Shown piece after piece: positions 56,752-64,000 of a stretch of DNA of 64,000 nt. Made by a program: the position numbers and the translations under genes. Source of the DNA: Tetrapisispora phaffii CBS 4417 (lineage: Eukaryota > Ascomycota > Saccharomycetes > Saccharomycetales > Saccharomycetaceae); the NCBI RefSeq assembly GCF_000236905.1, contig NC_016535.1:248001-312000 (forward strand), in the 5' to 3' direction. The notes under the pieces were generated by a model. The model was not told the origin of the DNA and did no database searches. It saw nothing but the letters and a program-made list of their open reading frames with translations. Within the stretch, counting starts at the first letter, position 1. Every line of letters begins with the position of its first letter.

Positions 56752-58341
56752 TTACAGATTATCTTCTTGATTTTTGATGAAACTTGGATATAAGTCCCAG
56801 ACTAGAGTCTGTAGACATACCAGCAACCAGCACAACAATGGCATGAACGCAATCCCGAGCCCGTTGATTCCTAGACCAACTAAGTAAGGTAATATTGCAG
56901 CACCACAACCTCCAAGGGCGATAGCTGTGCCTACACCTGAAATATGTAAACTTTTTGGTAGAACTTGTAATGCCACAAGACTTGCATTCGGGAACAATGG
57001 TCCAAAGAATACACCGGTAGCAAAGATAACACTTCCTATAACAATCGAGTACAGCAAGCTGGATGAATTTATTAACCCAAGCAACACAAAACATGTGAAA
57101 AGTACAAGCGTGAGAGATGCATAGTGCATGTTAGCACGATAAGCATTTTTGAAGTACTTCTTTGTAAAGAAACTCAATATGAATCTTCCAACAGTTAGAC
57201 CAGACCAGAAGCACGATGTGACAAATGACATTCTGAACCTTTCGTATGCTTTTGTCTCTAGTAGGTAGGTGTATAACCATGATGCGGTGCTAATTTCAGC
57301 ACCCAGATATAGGAACAGGAACACTGAATATAATATGATCATTGGATTCCTTAGGTATTCCAATGAAGATGATGCTGAACCAGTTAATAACGAAGAATCA
57401 TAGGACCCATCAACCATCTCTGTACTCCTATCGTTGAAGTTTGACGTACCGCTTGTATCATTTTCTTCTTGGTCACTAATAGAGGTTGAATAAATATATT
57501 TTGCAGGAGTCTCATATCTAAAAGCAGGAATGGCAATAACGATACTTACGAGAGCCAAAGCTATTGGTAGGTAGAAAAACAGATTCCAAGAATGATTAAT
57601 TGAAATGTATGTGACGATGGGAGCTGTCGACATTGCTGCCACACCATATATCCCATGTAACGCACCCAACAATTCATTATTATTCACTTCCAGGCTGCCG
57701 ATCAAAACATTACACAAGGCATCTAATATACCTAGTGCGAATCCAACTGGGAAGTAACTTAAAATATAAATATTGAAACTCGACGGTTTTAAAGCTAAAA
57801 CACCTTGAAATATCATAGCTATCGATGCACCAAGCAAAAACGCACCTCTTTGACCCAGTAAAACATGAATCTTGTGATTTGAAAAGGAAGCTAAAGTGTA
57901 ACCAGTCATCTGTGATATAAAAATCCTCGAGACAACTTCCTTTGACACTTTGTAATGATCGGTAAGACTGGGCATCAGAGAACCTGTCGCTTGGTCATTC
58001 ATTCCAAATACCAAGAATATCGTAAAACATGCCGCTAACTGTAGTTTTATTAGCGTAACTTTCTGGTAGTCTAATGGGTATATTTTAATCACTGAACCAT
58101 GCCAATAGACATCTTTCATAAACTCAGAAGAAAATGTCGTCTCTGATGTCTCACCAGTCATATCTTGACTTGCTTCATTACTTTCTGGGTCATCTAGCAT
58201 CAAAAAATTTTCCGAATCAACGTCTCCATCGTCATTTCCAGATATACTGTCATCACCAACAGATCTAGTATCAATACCAATTCTTGCCGTCTCATCAGCA
58301 TTCTTATGACCATCAGTACTGTCCAGTTGACCGTCTGACAT
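56752..58341 (-). CDS. BSC6: Bsc6-like major facilitator superfamily membrane protein
   Basis: 529 residues (S. cerevisiae Bsc6 497). An acidic Ser/Asp-rich N-terminus of ~90 residues is followed by about eleven or twelve hydrophobic segments split by a polar central loop (about 285-325), the usual MFS two-half layout. Examples are LQLAACFTIFLVFGMNDQATGSLMP and YSIVIGSVIFATGVFFGPLFPNAS. The substrate is unknown; the S. cerevisiae gene was named for stop-codon bypass in a read-through screen. Position between PFS2 and VNX1 suits YOL137W. Confidence 0.85.
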   Translation of the reverse strand: MSDGQLDSTDGHKNADETARIGIDTRSVGDDSISGNDDGDVDSENFLMLDDPESNEASQDMTGETSETTFSSEFMKDVYWHGSVIKIYPLDYQKVTLIKLQLAACFTIFLVFGMNDQATGSLMPSLTDHYKVSKEVVSRIFISQMTGYTLASFSNHKIHVLLGQRGAFLLGASIAMIFQGVLALKPSSFNIYILSYFPVGFALGILDALCNVLIGSLEVNNNELLGALHGIYGVAAMSTAPIVTYISINHSWNLFFYLPIALALVSIVIAIPAFRYETPAKYIYSTSISDQEENDTSGTSNFNDRSTEMVDGSYDSSLLTGSASSSLEYLRNPMIILYSVFLFLYLGAEISTASWLYTYLLETKAYERFRMSFVTSCFWSGLTVGRFILSFFTKKYFKNAYRANMHYASLTLVLFTCFVLLGLINSSSLLYSIVIGSVIFATGVFFGPLFPNASLVALQVLPKSLHISGVGTAIALGGCGAAILPYLVGLGINGLGIAFMPLLCWLLVCLQTLVWDLYPSFIKNQEDNL

Positions 58342-58712
58342 TCTTCCGATGATCTAAATGTAAGTACCACTAATTTTATAAAATAAGCACTCTCTTGATA
58401 CCAGAGCACCAACAAAAGTCACACCAATTAAACATAACTTAAATAGTCGACTCTGAAATCTGGCAATATCTTAAACCTATATCCAAGCATATGTATTATG
58501 TTGAAGTTACTGTAAATCGGGTGCCAATAGTTGCTTTACCTTTTAATTGCACCTTCTAAGGGTTTCGCGATGGCTTATAAAAAGGTTAATGACTATTGAT
58601 GAAGAGGCTCCAAGAGTTAAAAGAGATGGGGATACAAGAAAGGATTGCTGTTTATTGAGTTGAATATATGGATATATAATTGGGTATACTATTTTGTTAA
58701 AAAAGTTGCGTG
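58342..58712. other. Intergenic region BSC6-VNX1
   Basis: 371 bp between two minus-strand genes. No element recognised. Confidence 0.45.
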
Positions 58713-61256
58713 CTATGTTCTTTCTGTCTGCAGATAGAATCCTGGAATGAGAATTAAGTAGAGCATGATGATGATTGAACCTTTAAAGTAATTTGAATCG
58801 CCTTCTGAGAAGATGTAGGTGAACATGAAGTTGCTAGTTAGGAGACATATGATGTCCCAAATTGGGAATACCATTGAAAACAAGTCTGCTCTGACGTTGA
58901 TGCTGGTTTTGTCTGAGGTTACTGCCATTTTGATTGTACTATATAGGACTAAAGCTGGAATCTGCAACAAACAAACTTGCAATGAGTAGGCACTTCCTAT
59001 CTCCATCGATAATGGCATGTTACCTTGCATTGCAAATGAAATGGCGTTAACGAATTCAGTTGTGTTGGGTACCAATGCGATTACTGTCAGACCGACTAAC
59101 TTTGGATGAATCGTTTCTGAATAAGTTTGCATTAGTTCATCGAGAGATTCGATTAGTATATTTGCAATTATTGCGTATACCACAGTAGATACAAGAAGGA
59201 TGAATATAGATCGCCTTTTAGACCAATTTGATGTCTCTGATTGGAGTGACAATCTGCTCTTATGGGCATGTTTGCCTCTTGCTTGGTTCCTATTCAATTC
59301 ATTTTGGGAATCTTGCTCCGTTCTGTTTCCCTCAAGGTCATTCAAAATAGGTGCTAACAGAACTTCAGAGGCATTTTCTGGAACTGCAATAGCCTCCATC
59401 TCAATGTCATTACTTACTGTAGAGTTTTTGAAAGACCACACGATTAGAGCATGAGTCTTCAAGGTATACCATAAACCTATTACATATGCTGAAAATAATA
59501 TTACAGAACTTAGTTGAGATACATGCACGATTTTATGGCGATAGAAGTCATTATATTTCAGTTCATACCGAATGACATGGCACGTATCCATCGCTGTAGA
59601 TAGATACCTTTGTGTTGTTTTGTATGCTGATCCACATTCAAATCCGTATTCTCCATATACAATATCAATAATTGAGGGGATACAGATCAGTATACTAGAA
59701 AATATTAAAAGAATCGAGGTTATGCCCGCACTAGCAGGATTATATTTCTGAATCTTCTTTTTAATAGCACCACTGCACATAGCAGAGCCAGGTAATAATA
59801 AGATAGATCCAAGTATGGATCCAATAATTGCTCCTTCTACTATTAGTCCTTCATGATGATTTAATGCTATGCAATACATCAATATCTCTACTATTGATGA
59901 AAAGAATGCATTGATCACCGCACTCAGACCTATGGATGATTTAGCAGAAATGGAAACTATAGACTGACCAATATAGAATGACAATGGAATCATCGATACC
60001 AAGCACATAATGAAAAAGAGTATTGGGTCAGTAATGAAGTTTTCAATGTTAAAATATCTGTAAAGAATATAGTAATTGGAAATCGTTAACACTGCAAAAC
60101 AAAGAAGATTGGAAATTATAATATTAATGCCATTATATGTGAACTTTGTATAATATTTTTCAGCAACTTTTAAAGTGGAATACAGATACCTCAAGTCAGT
60201 GTGTTCATTTTGCTCTGAACACAATTGTTGATAATCTTGCAATGGTAAAAACTCCAATTGCAATGGATCTTCTTTTAAAGTGTCACTAACATTCCATAAA
60301 ATATCACTCAGAGGAATAGGAAAGACACATAAATGCAAAAAGATGGATGTCACATATAAAATAGCCCGTATGAGATTTAATACAATCACATTATTTAGAA
60401 ATTCAATAATTGGAAACTTGAAAGATTCAGATTCTTTCCTGGTACTTACTCGTAAAGAAGACTTCAAGAAGTTCTTTGATTTTTGAAAATTGACTTGTTC
60501 TGTATTATTAATTTCAGCACCATAACCAACATCTCGATGTTGATTATCAGTCGACCCGTATTCCTTTCGTCTATCATTAATAATAAGAAGCTTTGTAGGC
60601 CGTTGATCCTTCAAATATACGACCTTACCAAAAGGGTGAAGCAAATAATATGCAAAATTCTTGTAACAGTCTATGAATCTTTGCAATAATGGATCCATTA
60701 CAAAAATGTCCAAGATTAGTAGTAGAGTTCTTATTATCATTAACACCAAGAACAGTACTGAACCAACCGTGCAAAGCCACATTAGGTTAGATAGTTTAGC
60801 AAATATCGATATCTTGTGATTAAGTAACTCATGCGTATCTTGGTATAGAGTTTGCTCAATTGTTCTTTTCTTTATATAAATCGCAGGTTTCCATAATTTC
60901 AGACCAAATGGATGCATTTCATTAACTAGAGATTGCATGCCTCTCAGGTCAACTGAGCTAGAGGAGACACTAGACCCAACATTTTCTTCCGATATCACAT
61001 GGAAGTGTTCAATAATATAGTCAGCATCAATTCTATCTGATGCTTGTTCATGATTATTAGTGGAAGTGTTGCTGAAAATGGACATTTCATTTCCATCTAA
61101 CTTTGGAGCAATGCTGTCATTCAATTTATTCAGATCAGGAAGTGATGAAGAGGTTCTAGCAGTATTTAAATACAAAGTTTTAGATGCCCTTTTATCCCTT
61201 GATTTACTGGTAAACAATGGACTGCCAGAGTCATGACTGTGAGACGTGTAAACCAT
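58713..61256 (-). CDS. VNX1: Vnx1-like vacuolar monovalent cation/H+ antiporter (CaCA family)
   Basis: 847 residues (S. cerevisiae 908). A polar N-terminus of ~150 residues is followed by about thirteen hydrophobic helices. The two alpha-repeat segments are visible: SIGLSAVINAFFSSIVEILMYCIALNHHEG (about residue 440) and LVPNTTEFVNAISFAMQGNM (about residue 740). The extended N-terminal membrane part and the long polar loop with HAHKSRLSLQSE are typical of the Vnx1 subgroup. Vnx1 exchanges Na+ or K+ for protons at the vacuole with little Ca2+ activity, unlike Vcx1. It matches YNL321W; divergent from KRE1. Confidence 0.92.
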   Translation of the reverse strand: MVYTSHSHDSGSPLFTSKSRDKRASKTLYLNTARTSSSLPDLNKLNDSIAPKLDGNEMSIFSNTSTNNHEQASDRIDADYIIEHFHVISEENVGSSVSSSSVDLRGMQSLVNEMHPFGLKLWKPAIYIKKRTIEQTLYQDTHELLNHKISIFAKLSNLMWLCTVGSVLFLVLMIIRTLLLILDIFVMDPLLQRFIDCYKNFAYYLLHPFGKVVYLKDQRPTKLLIINDRRKEYGSTDNQHRDVGYGAEINNTEQVNFQKSKNFLKSSLRVSTRKESESFKFPIIEFLNNVIVLNLIRAILYVTSIFLHLCVFPIPLSDILWNVSDTLKEDPLQLEFLPLQDYQQLCSEQNEHTDLRYLYSTLKVAEKYYTKFTYNGINIIISNLLCFAVLTISNYYILYRYFNIENFITDPILFFIMCLVSMIPLSFYIGQSIVSISAKSSIGLSAVINAFFSSIVEILMYCIALNHHEGLIVEGAIIGSILGSILLLPGSAMCSGAIKKKIQKYNPASAGITSILLIFSSILICIPSIIDIVYGEYGFECGSAYKTTQRYLSTAMDTCHVIRYELKYNDFYRHKIVHVSQLSSVILFSAYVIGLWYTLKTHALIVWSFKNSTVSNDIEMEAIAVPENASEVLLAPILNDLEGNRTEQDSQNELNRNQARGKHAHKSRLSLQSETSNWSKRRSIFILLVSTVVYAIIANILIESLDELMQTYSETIHPKLVGLTVIALVPNTTEFVNAISFAMQGNMPLSMEIGSAYSLQVCLLQIPALVLYSTIKMAVTSDKTSINVRADLFSMVFPIWDIICLLTSNFMFTYIFSEGDSNYFKGSIIIMLYLILIPGFYLQTERT

Positions 61257-61620
61257 ACTAACGTGATATATTTAAATAATAACCGTTGGCGTAAATGACT
61301 CGCTAACCCGTCATGGTGAGATTAATTTAAAGGACACCAGCAAAAGCAATAAAGAATAAGGACAAGAGCTTATAGTCATGATTTAGTTTTCTATCTGTAT
61401 TCTTTTATATATTGTACTATCTTAATATCTATATCCTTTTGTGAAAATGGACCTGCGATGACACTGTTTTGAGGTAACCGCATTGTATAAAAGTGTCACA
61501 AATTACAAGACGTCGTTTGATATAGATATATTAATAAAACTATTACTGGTTTAGTTTACATTGATAATTAAATGCTTTTAATACAATAGGGAGTAGGTTG
61601 TTGGATATAGATATACCAAA
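61257..61620. other. Divergent promoter region VNX1-KRE1
   Basis: 364 bp, AT-rich, no ORF or clear site. Confidence 0.45.
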
Positions 61621-62064
61621 ATGAGGGTTATGTTTCTATTTGTAATTGGACTTGCTGTTGCCCAAGGCATGCATCTCAAAGATAACGACGACGTAACCGA
61701 TTTTGATCCAATAACTAATGGACCTATTGACATATTTTCGATTAAACCAACAGATTTTGCTTTTGACCAATTTTACACAGTTACACATGGAACTACATTG
61801 ACCGAAGTACGTGCTAGGGAACCAACTATGATGTGGGTAACAGAAACACATGATGGAAATGAGGTTGGTATTCAGAGAACATTCACACAATATTTCACTG
61901 TTGGCTATGAACCAGCACAAGAGCCTTCTCAAGGATCAATTGCGTTTGGAGACTCCAGCATGAGATTAGGTAACATAAATACGAGAACACGCTTGTCGCA
62001 GAATAATGCAATGGGCATCCAGGTTAATATAATCTTTTATTATATATTATGGTTAATTATTTAA
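61621..62064 (+). CDS. KRE1: Kre1-like short GPI-type cell-wall protein
   Basis: 147 residues starting with a signal peptide (MRVMFLFVIGLAVAQG). The middle contains PTMMWVTETHDGNEVGIQRTFTQYFTVGYE and SQGSIAFGDSS, resembling the conserved core of Kre1. The end is a hydrophobic stretch (VNIIFYYILWLII) preceded by small residues, as in a GPI-attachment signal. Kre1 acts in beta-1,6-glucan assembly at the surface and is the K1 killer-toxin secondary receptor. S. cerevisiae Kre1 is 313 aa; the Ser/Thr-rich stalk is nearly absent here. The assignment rests on the core motif plus position beside VNX1, as YNL322C. Its stop is only 25 bp from the convergent ARG8 stop. Confidence 0.75.
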   Translation: MRVMFLFVIGLAVAQGMHLKDNDDVTDFDPITNGPIDIFSIKPTDFAFDQFYTVTHGTTLTEVRAREPTMMWVTETHDGNEVGIQRTFTQYFTVGYEPAQEPSQGSIAFGDSSMRLGNINTRTRLSQNNAMGIQVNIIFYYILWLII

Positions 62065-62089
62065 GTATACATTTATAAAGTCAACAATT

Positions 62090-63364
62090 CTATTTCTTAG
62101 CCAATATTTCATCAACTGAGTTTTCAAAGATTTCTAAACCTTCGCTGATAACATCGTCTTCAATTGTTAATGCTGGTACAAATCTAACGGTAGTCTTACC
62201 GGCAGTGATAACTAACAGCCCACGCTCTCTACATTTCTTGACAATTTCTGCAGGAGATTCGTTAAATTCAACGCCAATCATCAATCCTTTACCTCTTATT
62301 TCGTTAATCTGGGCAGGATATTTTTGTTTCAGTTTCGATAACCTCTCGATGAACAGTCCGTGCTTTTTATTCACATTTTCCAAGAATTGTGGATTGGCAA
62401 TCTGTTCCAGAACGTAATTAGAGACAGCACACCCCAGTGGGTTACCACCAAAAGTAGTGCCGTGATCACCAACTTGTAGCGCATTGTTTATCTTCTCGTT
62501 AACTACAGTGGCAGCAATAGGGAACCCATTGCCCAATGCTTTAGCGACAGTGAACATATCCGGATGAGCTTCCTTTGGCAAATACGAGTGCGCCCAAAGC
62601 TTACCAGAACGTCCTAGTCCACATTGAATTTCGTCGTAAATAACAACCACGTTTGAAGCTGAGCAGATCTTCTTCAGCCCAAGCAAAGTCTCAGTGGGGA
62701 CAGGGAAAATACCACCTTCCCCTTGAATAGGCTCCACTATCAGACCTGCAAGAGAGTCTCTGTTTTGGTGGATGTAGTCTTGCAAATACGTCAGCTTAGC
62801 ATTCAAATCCAGGAACCGGAAATGCGGGACCAAATCTCCGAACGGTTCTCTGTATTTGCTGTTGTAAGTAGCCGATAACGCTCCCATAGTTCTGCCATGA
62901 AAAGAGTTTTTGAATGCAACGATCCCCTGTTTATTCTTGTTCTGAGAAACACCGTATTTCTTTGCGAATTTCAAAGCAGCCTCATTAGCTTCCGTCCCCG
63001 AATTGCAGAAAAACACTTTGGAGGCATCGTGCTGGCCCCCAAACTGCCTTGTCAATTGCACCAGCTTCTGACTCAAACCCAGACATTCTTCGTTGTAATA
63101 CAAGTTAGAACTGTGCAGCAACCTCTGAGACTGTTCCGCCAAGACACCAGCTACACCCGCATTGGAATGTCCAATCGAAGTCACAGCAATACCGGCGGTA
63201 AAATCAATGTACGACTTGCCGTTCACATCGTCGAACAGCCTGGCATTCACCCCTCTCGAGATGACAAGATCGTCAGCTCTAGCATACGTCGTCACCTGAA
63301 ACGCTTTCCTACCCACTCCAGAAACGCTCTGCACGGACTGGCTACCAAAACACCTTTTCAACAT
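62090..63364 (-). CDS. ARG8: Acetylornithine aminotransferase, mitochondrial
   Basis: 424 residues from the first ATG at 63364, equal to S. cerevisiae Arg8 (423); an upstream extension begins with TTG (63475) and is rejected. [20 protein letters not shown] is a mitochondrial presequence. Class-III aminotransferase features are [66 protein letters not shown] with the PLP-binding Asp, and the Schiff-base Lys in [13 protein letters not shown] (about residue 273). It makes N-acetylornithine from N-acetylglutamate semialdehyde in arginine synthesis. Matches YOL140W. A TGACTCA Gcn4 site lies 400 bp upstream. Confidence 0.96.
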   Translation of the reverse strand: MLKRCFGSQSVQSVSGVGRKAFQVTTYARADDLVISRGVNARLFDDVNGKSYIDFTAGIAVTSIGHSNAGVAGVLAEQSQRLLHSSNLYYNEECLGLSQKLVQLTRQFGGQHDASKVFFCNSGTEANEAALKFAKKYGVSQNKNKQGIVAFKNSFHGRTMGALSATYNSKYREPFGDLVPHFRFLDLNAKLTYLQDYIHQNRDSLAGLIVEPIQGEGGIFPVPTETLLGLKKICSASNVVVIYDEIQCGLGRSGKLWAHSYLPKEAHPDMFTVAKALGNGFPIAATVVNEKINNALQVGDHGTTFGGNPLGCAVSNYVLEQIANPQFLENVNKKHGLFIERLSKLKQKYPAQINEIRGKGLMIGVEFNESPAEIVKKCRERGLLVITAGKTTVRFVPALTIEDDVISEGLEIFENSVDEILAKK

Positions 63365-63480
63365 ATCCAAATTGCCACCTCTGTTAACCAACGTGCACAA
63401 AGAGCAGCTCTTGATATGTGCCACTGCATACGAAACAACAAAGCCCAAACCAATTGAGACCTTCCAACTGTCCAACTCAA

Positions 63481-63494
63481 CCTCATCTCATCGC
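63481..63494 (-). promoter_or_regulatory. PAC element upstream of ARG8
   Basis: The minus strand reads GCGATGAGATGAGG, a full match to the PAC core GCGATGAGMTGAR. It is 117 bp from the ARG8 ATG, unexpected for an amino-acid biosynthesis gene. Confidence 0.6.
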
Positions 63495-63763
63495 TCTTTT
63501 ATATACGATGCAACTTCGCTGGCAATAGGGCTTGCGGGCGCATGGCTGGTCCGTGGGCCGCAACCCTACAAGTCTCCATACTAACACGACCACCACCCGC
63601 AGCCCTGGGCCACCGCGGCCGAACGCCGCCAAACCCTCCTGATGCGTGGGAACCCTACTGCATAGTCAACGGGCTCTTAACTATGCCATGGAATCTCGGT
63701 CCCCAGGGCTGCAAGCCCTAAACTCAGGCGTGCCCTGACCTTCGTCTGCGGGTTCGCCTGTTT

Positions 63764-63770
63764 TGACTCA
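63764..63770 (+). promoter_or_regulatory. Gcn4 site (TGACTCA)
   Basis: A perfect Gcn4 heptamer, 400 bp upstream of ARG8, in line with general amino-acid control of arginine genes. Confidence 0.75.
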
Positions 63771-63916
63771 TTCGAGAGCCCAGCGATTAGTCATAAACGG
63801 CCGTCTGCACCAGAGGGACATGGCCTGGGATGAGGTGGGATGGGTGCTTGTTGAGATTATTTGGTGGTACGTAGAGACAGTTATATAAAGAGATGTGGCT
63901 GGGGTGTTTGCGGGGG

Positions 63917-64000
63917 TCAGTAGTCGATGGCCATGTTTGCGTTTGTGATCGACCCGAAGCCGTAACACGTCGTGCCTCCTCCCAAGATGTACACACGGCG
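63917..64000 (-). CDS. PPM2: C-terminal end of Ppm2/Tyw4 wybutosine-synthesis enzyme (partial)
   Basis: Translated by hand from the window edge: 27 residues and TGA (63917-63919). The frame reads RRVYILGGGTTCYGFGSITN, then a short tail. GGG-T/A-TC-GFGS is the last blade of the Kelch-like propeller that ends Ppm2/Tyw4, the carboxymethyltransferase that completes wybutosine at position 37 of tRNA-Phe. In S. cerevisiae PPM2 (YOL141W) is next to ARG8 in the same orientation, as here. Only the end is visible, so the call rests on a short match plus position. Confidence 0.72.
   Translation of the reverse strand, partial: RRVYILGGGTTCYGFGSITNANMAIDY

Larger units (their letters stand above)
63365..63916. 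other. ARG8 upstream region, GC-rich
   Basis: 552 bp between PPM2 and ARG8, both minus strand. Markedly GC-richer than the genes, with a PAC-type element and a Gcn4 site (separate entries). The short frames here overlap each other and show no protein features. Confidence 0.55.

Noticed and set aside
63365..63475. 37-residue N-terminal extension of ARG8
   Set aside because: Begins with TTG, and the first ATG at 63364 yields a presequence and the expected length.
63768..63996. 66- and 69-codon minus-strand frames at the right edge
   Set aside because: They are out of frame with the PPM2 C-terminus and have no recognisable features.

Overview
The window is nuclear DNA of a budding yeast (Saccharomycetaceae). 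The evidence is compact, mostly intronless AT-rich genes, one ribosomal-protein gene whose intron has GTATGT and TACTAAC signals, Pol III tRNA genes, and a Ty-type copia retrotransposon with LTRs. About 30 protein genes are recognisable. Their order and orientation match two S. cerevisiae blocks interleaved without any inversion: chromosome XIV left (YNL293-YNL322) and chromosome XV left (YOL112-YOL141). Every Watson gene there is on the minus strand here and every Crick gene on the plus strand. Some members of the combined ancestral order are absent (for example MON2, RPL18, RPL25, KRI1, STB1, GAS4, CDC33). That fits a post-whole-genome-duplication species that lost duplicates independently of S. 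cerevisiae, such as the Vanderwaltozyma/Tetrapisispora group. The genus is an inference.

Layout. 1-13.3 kb: MSB3 (partial), RIM21, MRX6, CLA4, PAP2/TRF5, MSN1. 13.3-16.0 kb: a long intergenic region with a Rap1 site and a possible small Cys-rich ORF. 16-34.4 kb: RPS19 (spliced), HRP1, TRM11, YPT11, TRM13, MDH2, BXI1, MRPS18 (frameshifted), MCK1, ALR1. 35.2-42.2 kb: a tRNA/retrotransposon island with intron-bearing tRNA-Lys(UUU), an isolated LTR, a 20-N assembly gap, tRNA-Ile(AAU) and a 5.7-kb Ty4-like element with an uninterrupted gag-pol ORF. 42.8-64 kb: ZIM17, SKP2, RFA2, EMW1, DAL82, ATP11, HRT1, MED7, PFS2, BSC6, VNX1, KRE1, ARG8 and the last codons of PPM2.

The genes are ordinary housekeeping and regulatory genes and do not form an operon-like system. 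Two tRNA methyltransferase genes (TRM11, TRM13) lie near Reb1, PAC or RRPE-type elements. RFA2 has paired MluI cell-cycle boxes, and ARG8 has a perfect Gcn4 site. SKP2 and HRT1 are both SCF ubiquitin-ligase components.

The most unusual part is the Ty island. A TGAAC target-site duplication is shared by the far ends of two separate LTR structures. An 8-bp hairpin loop is inverted between LTR copies. The primer-binding site matches tRNA-Gln, and gag and pol are fused in one frame. The other notable anomaly is a one-base frameshift that strips the conserved C-terminus from mitochondrial ribosomal protein Mrps18. I found no CRISPR array, no prokaryotic system and no clearly new multigene system. 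Several upstream-most in-frame start codons are TTG or GTG, so I moved those starts to the first ATG.
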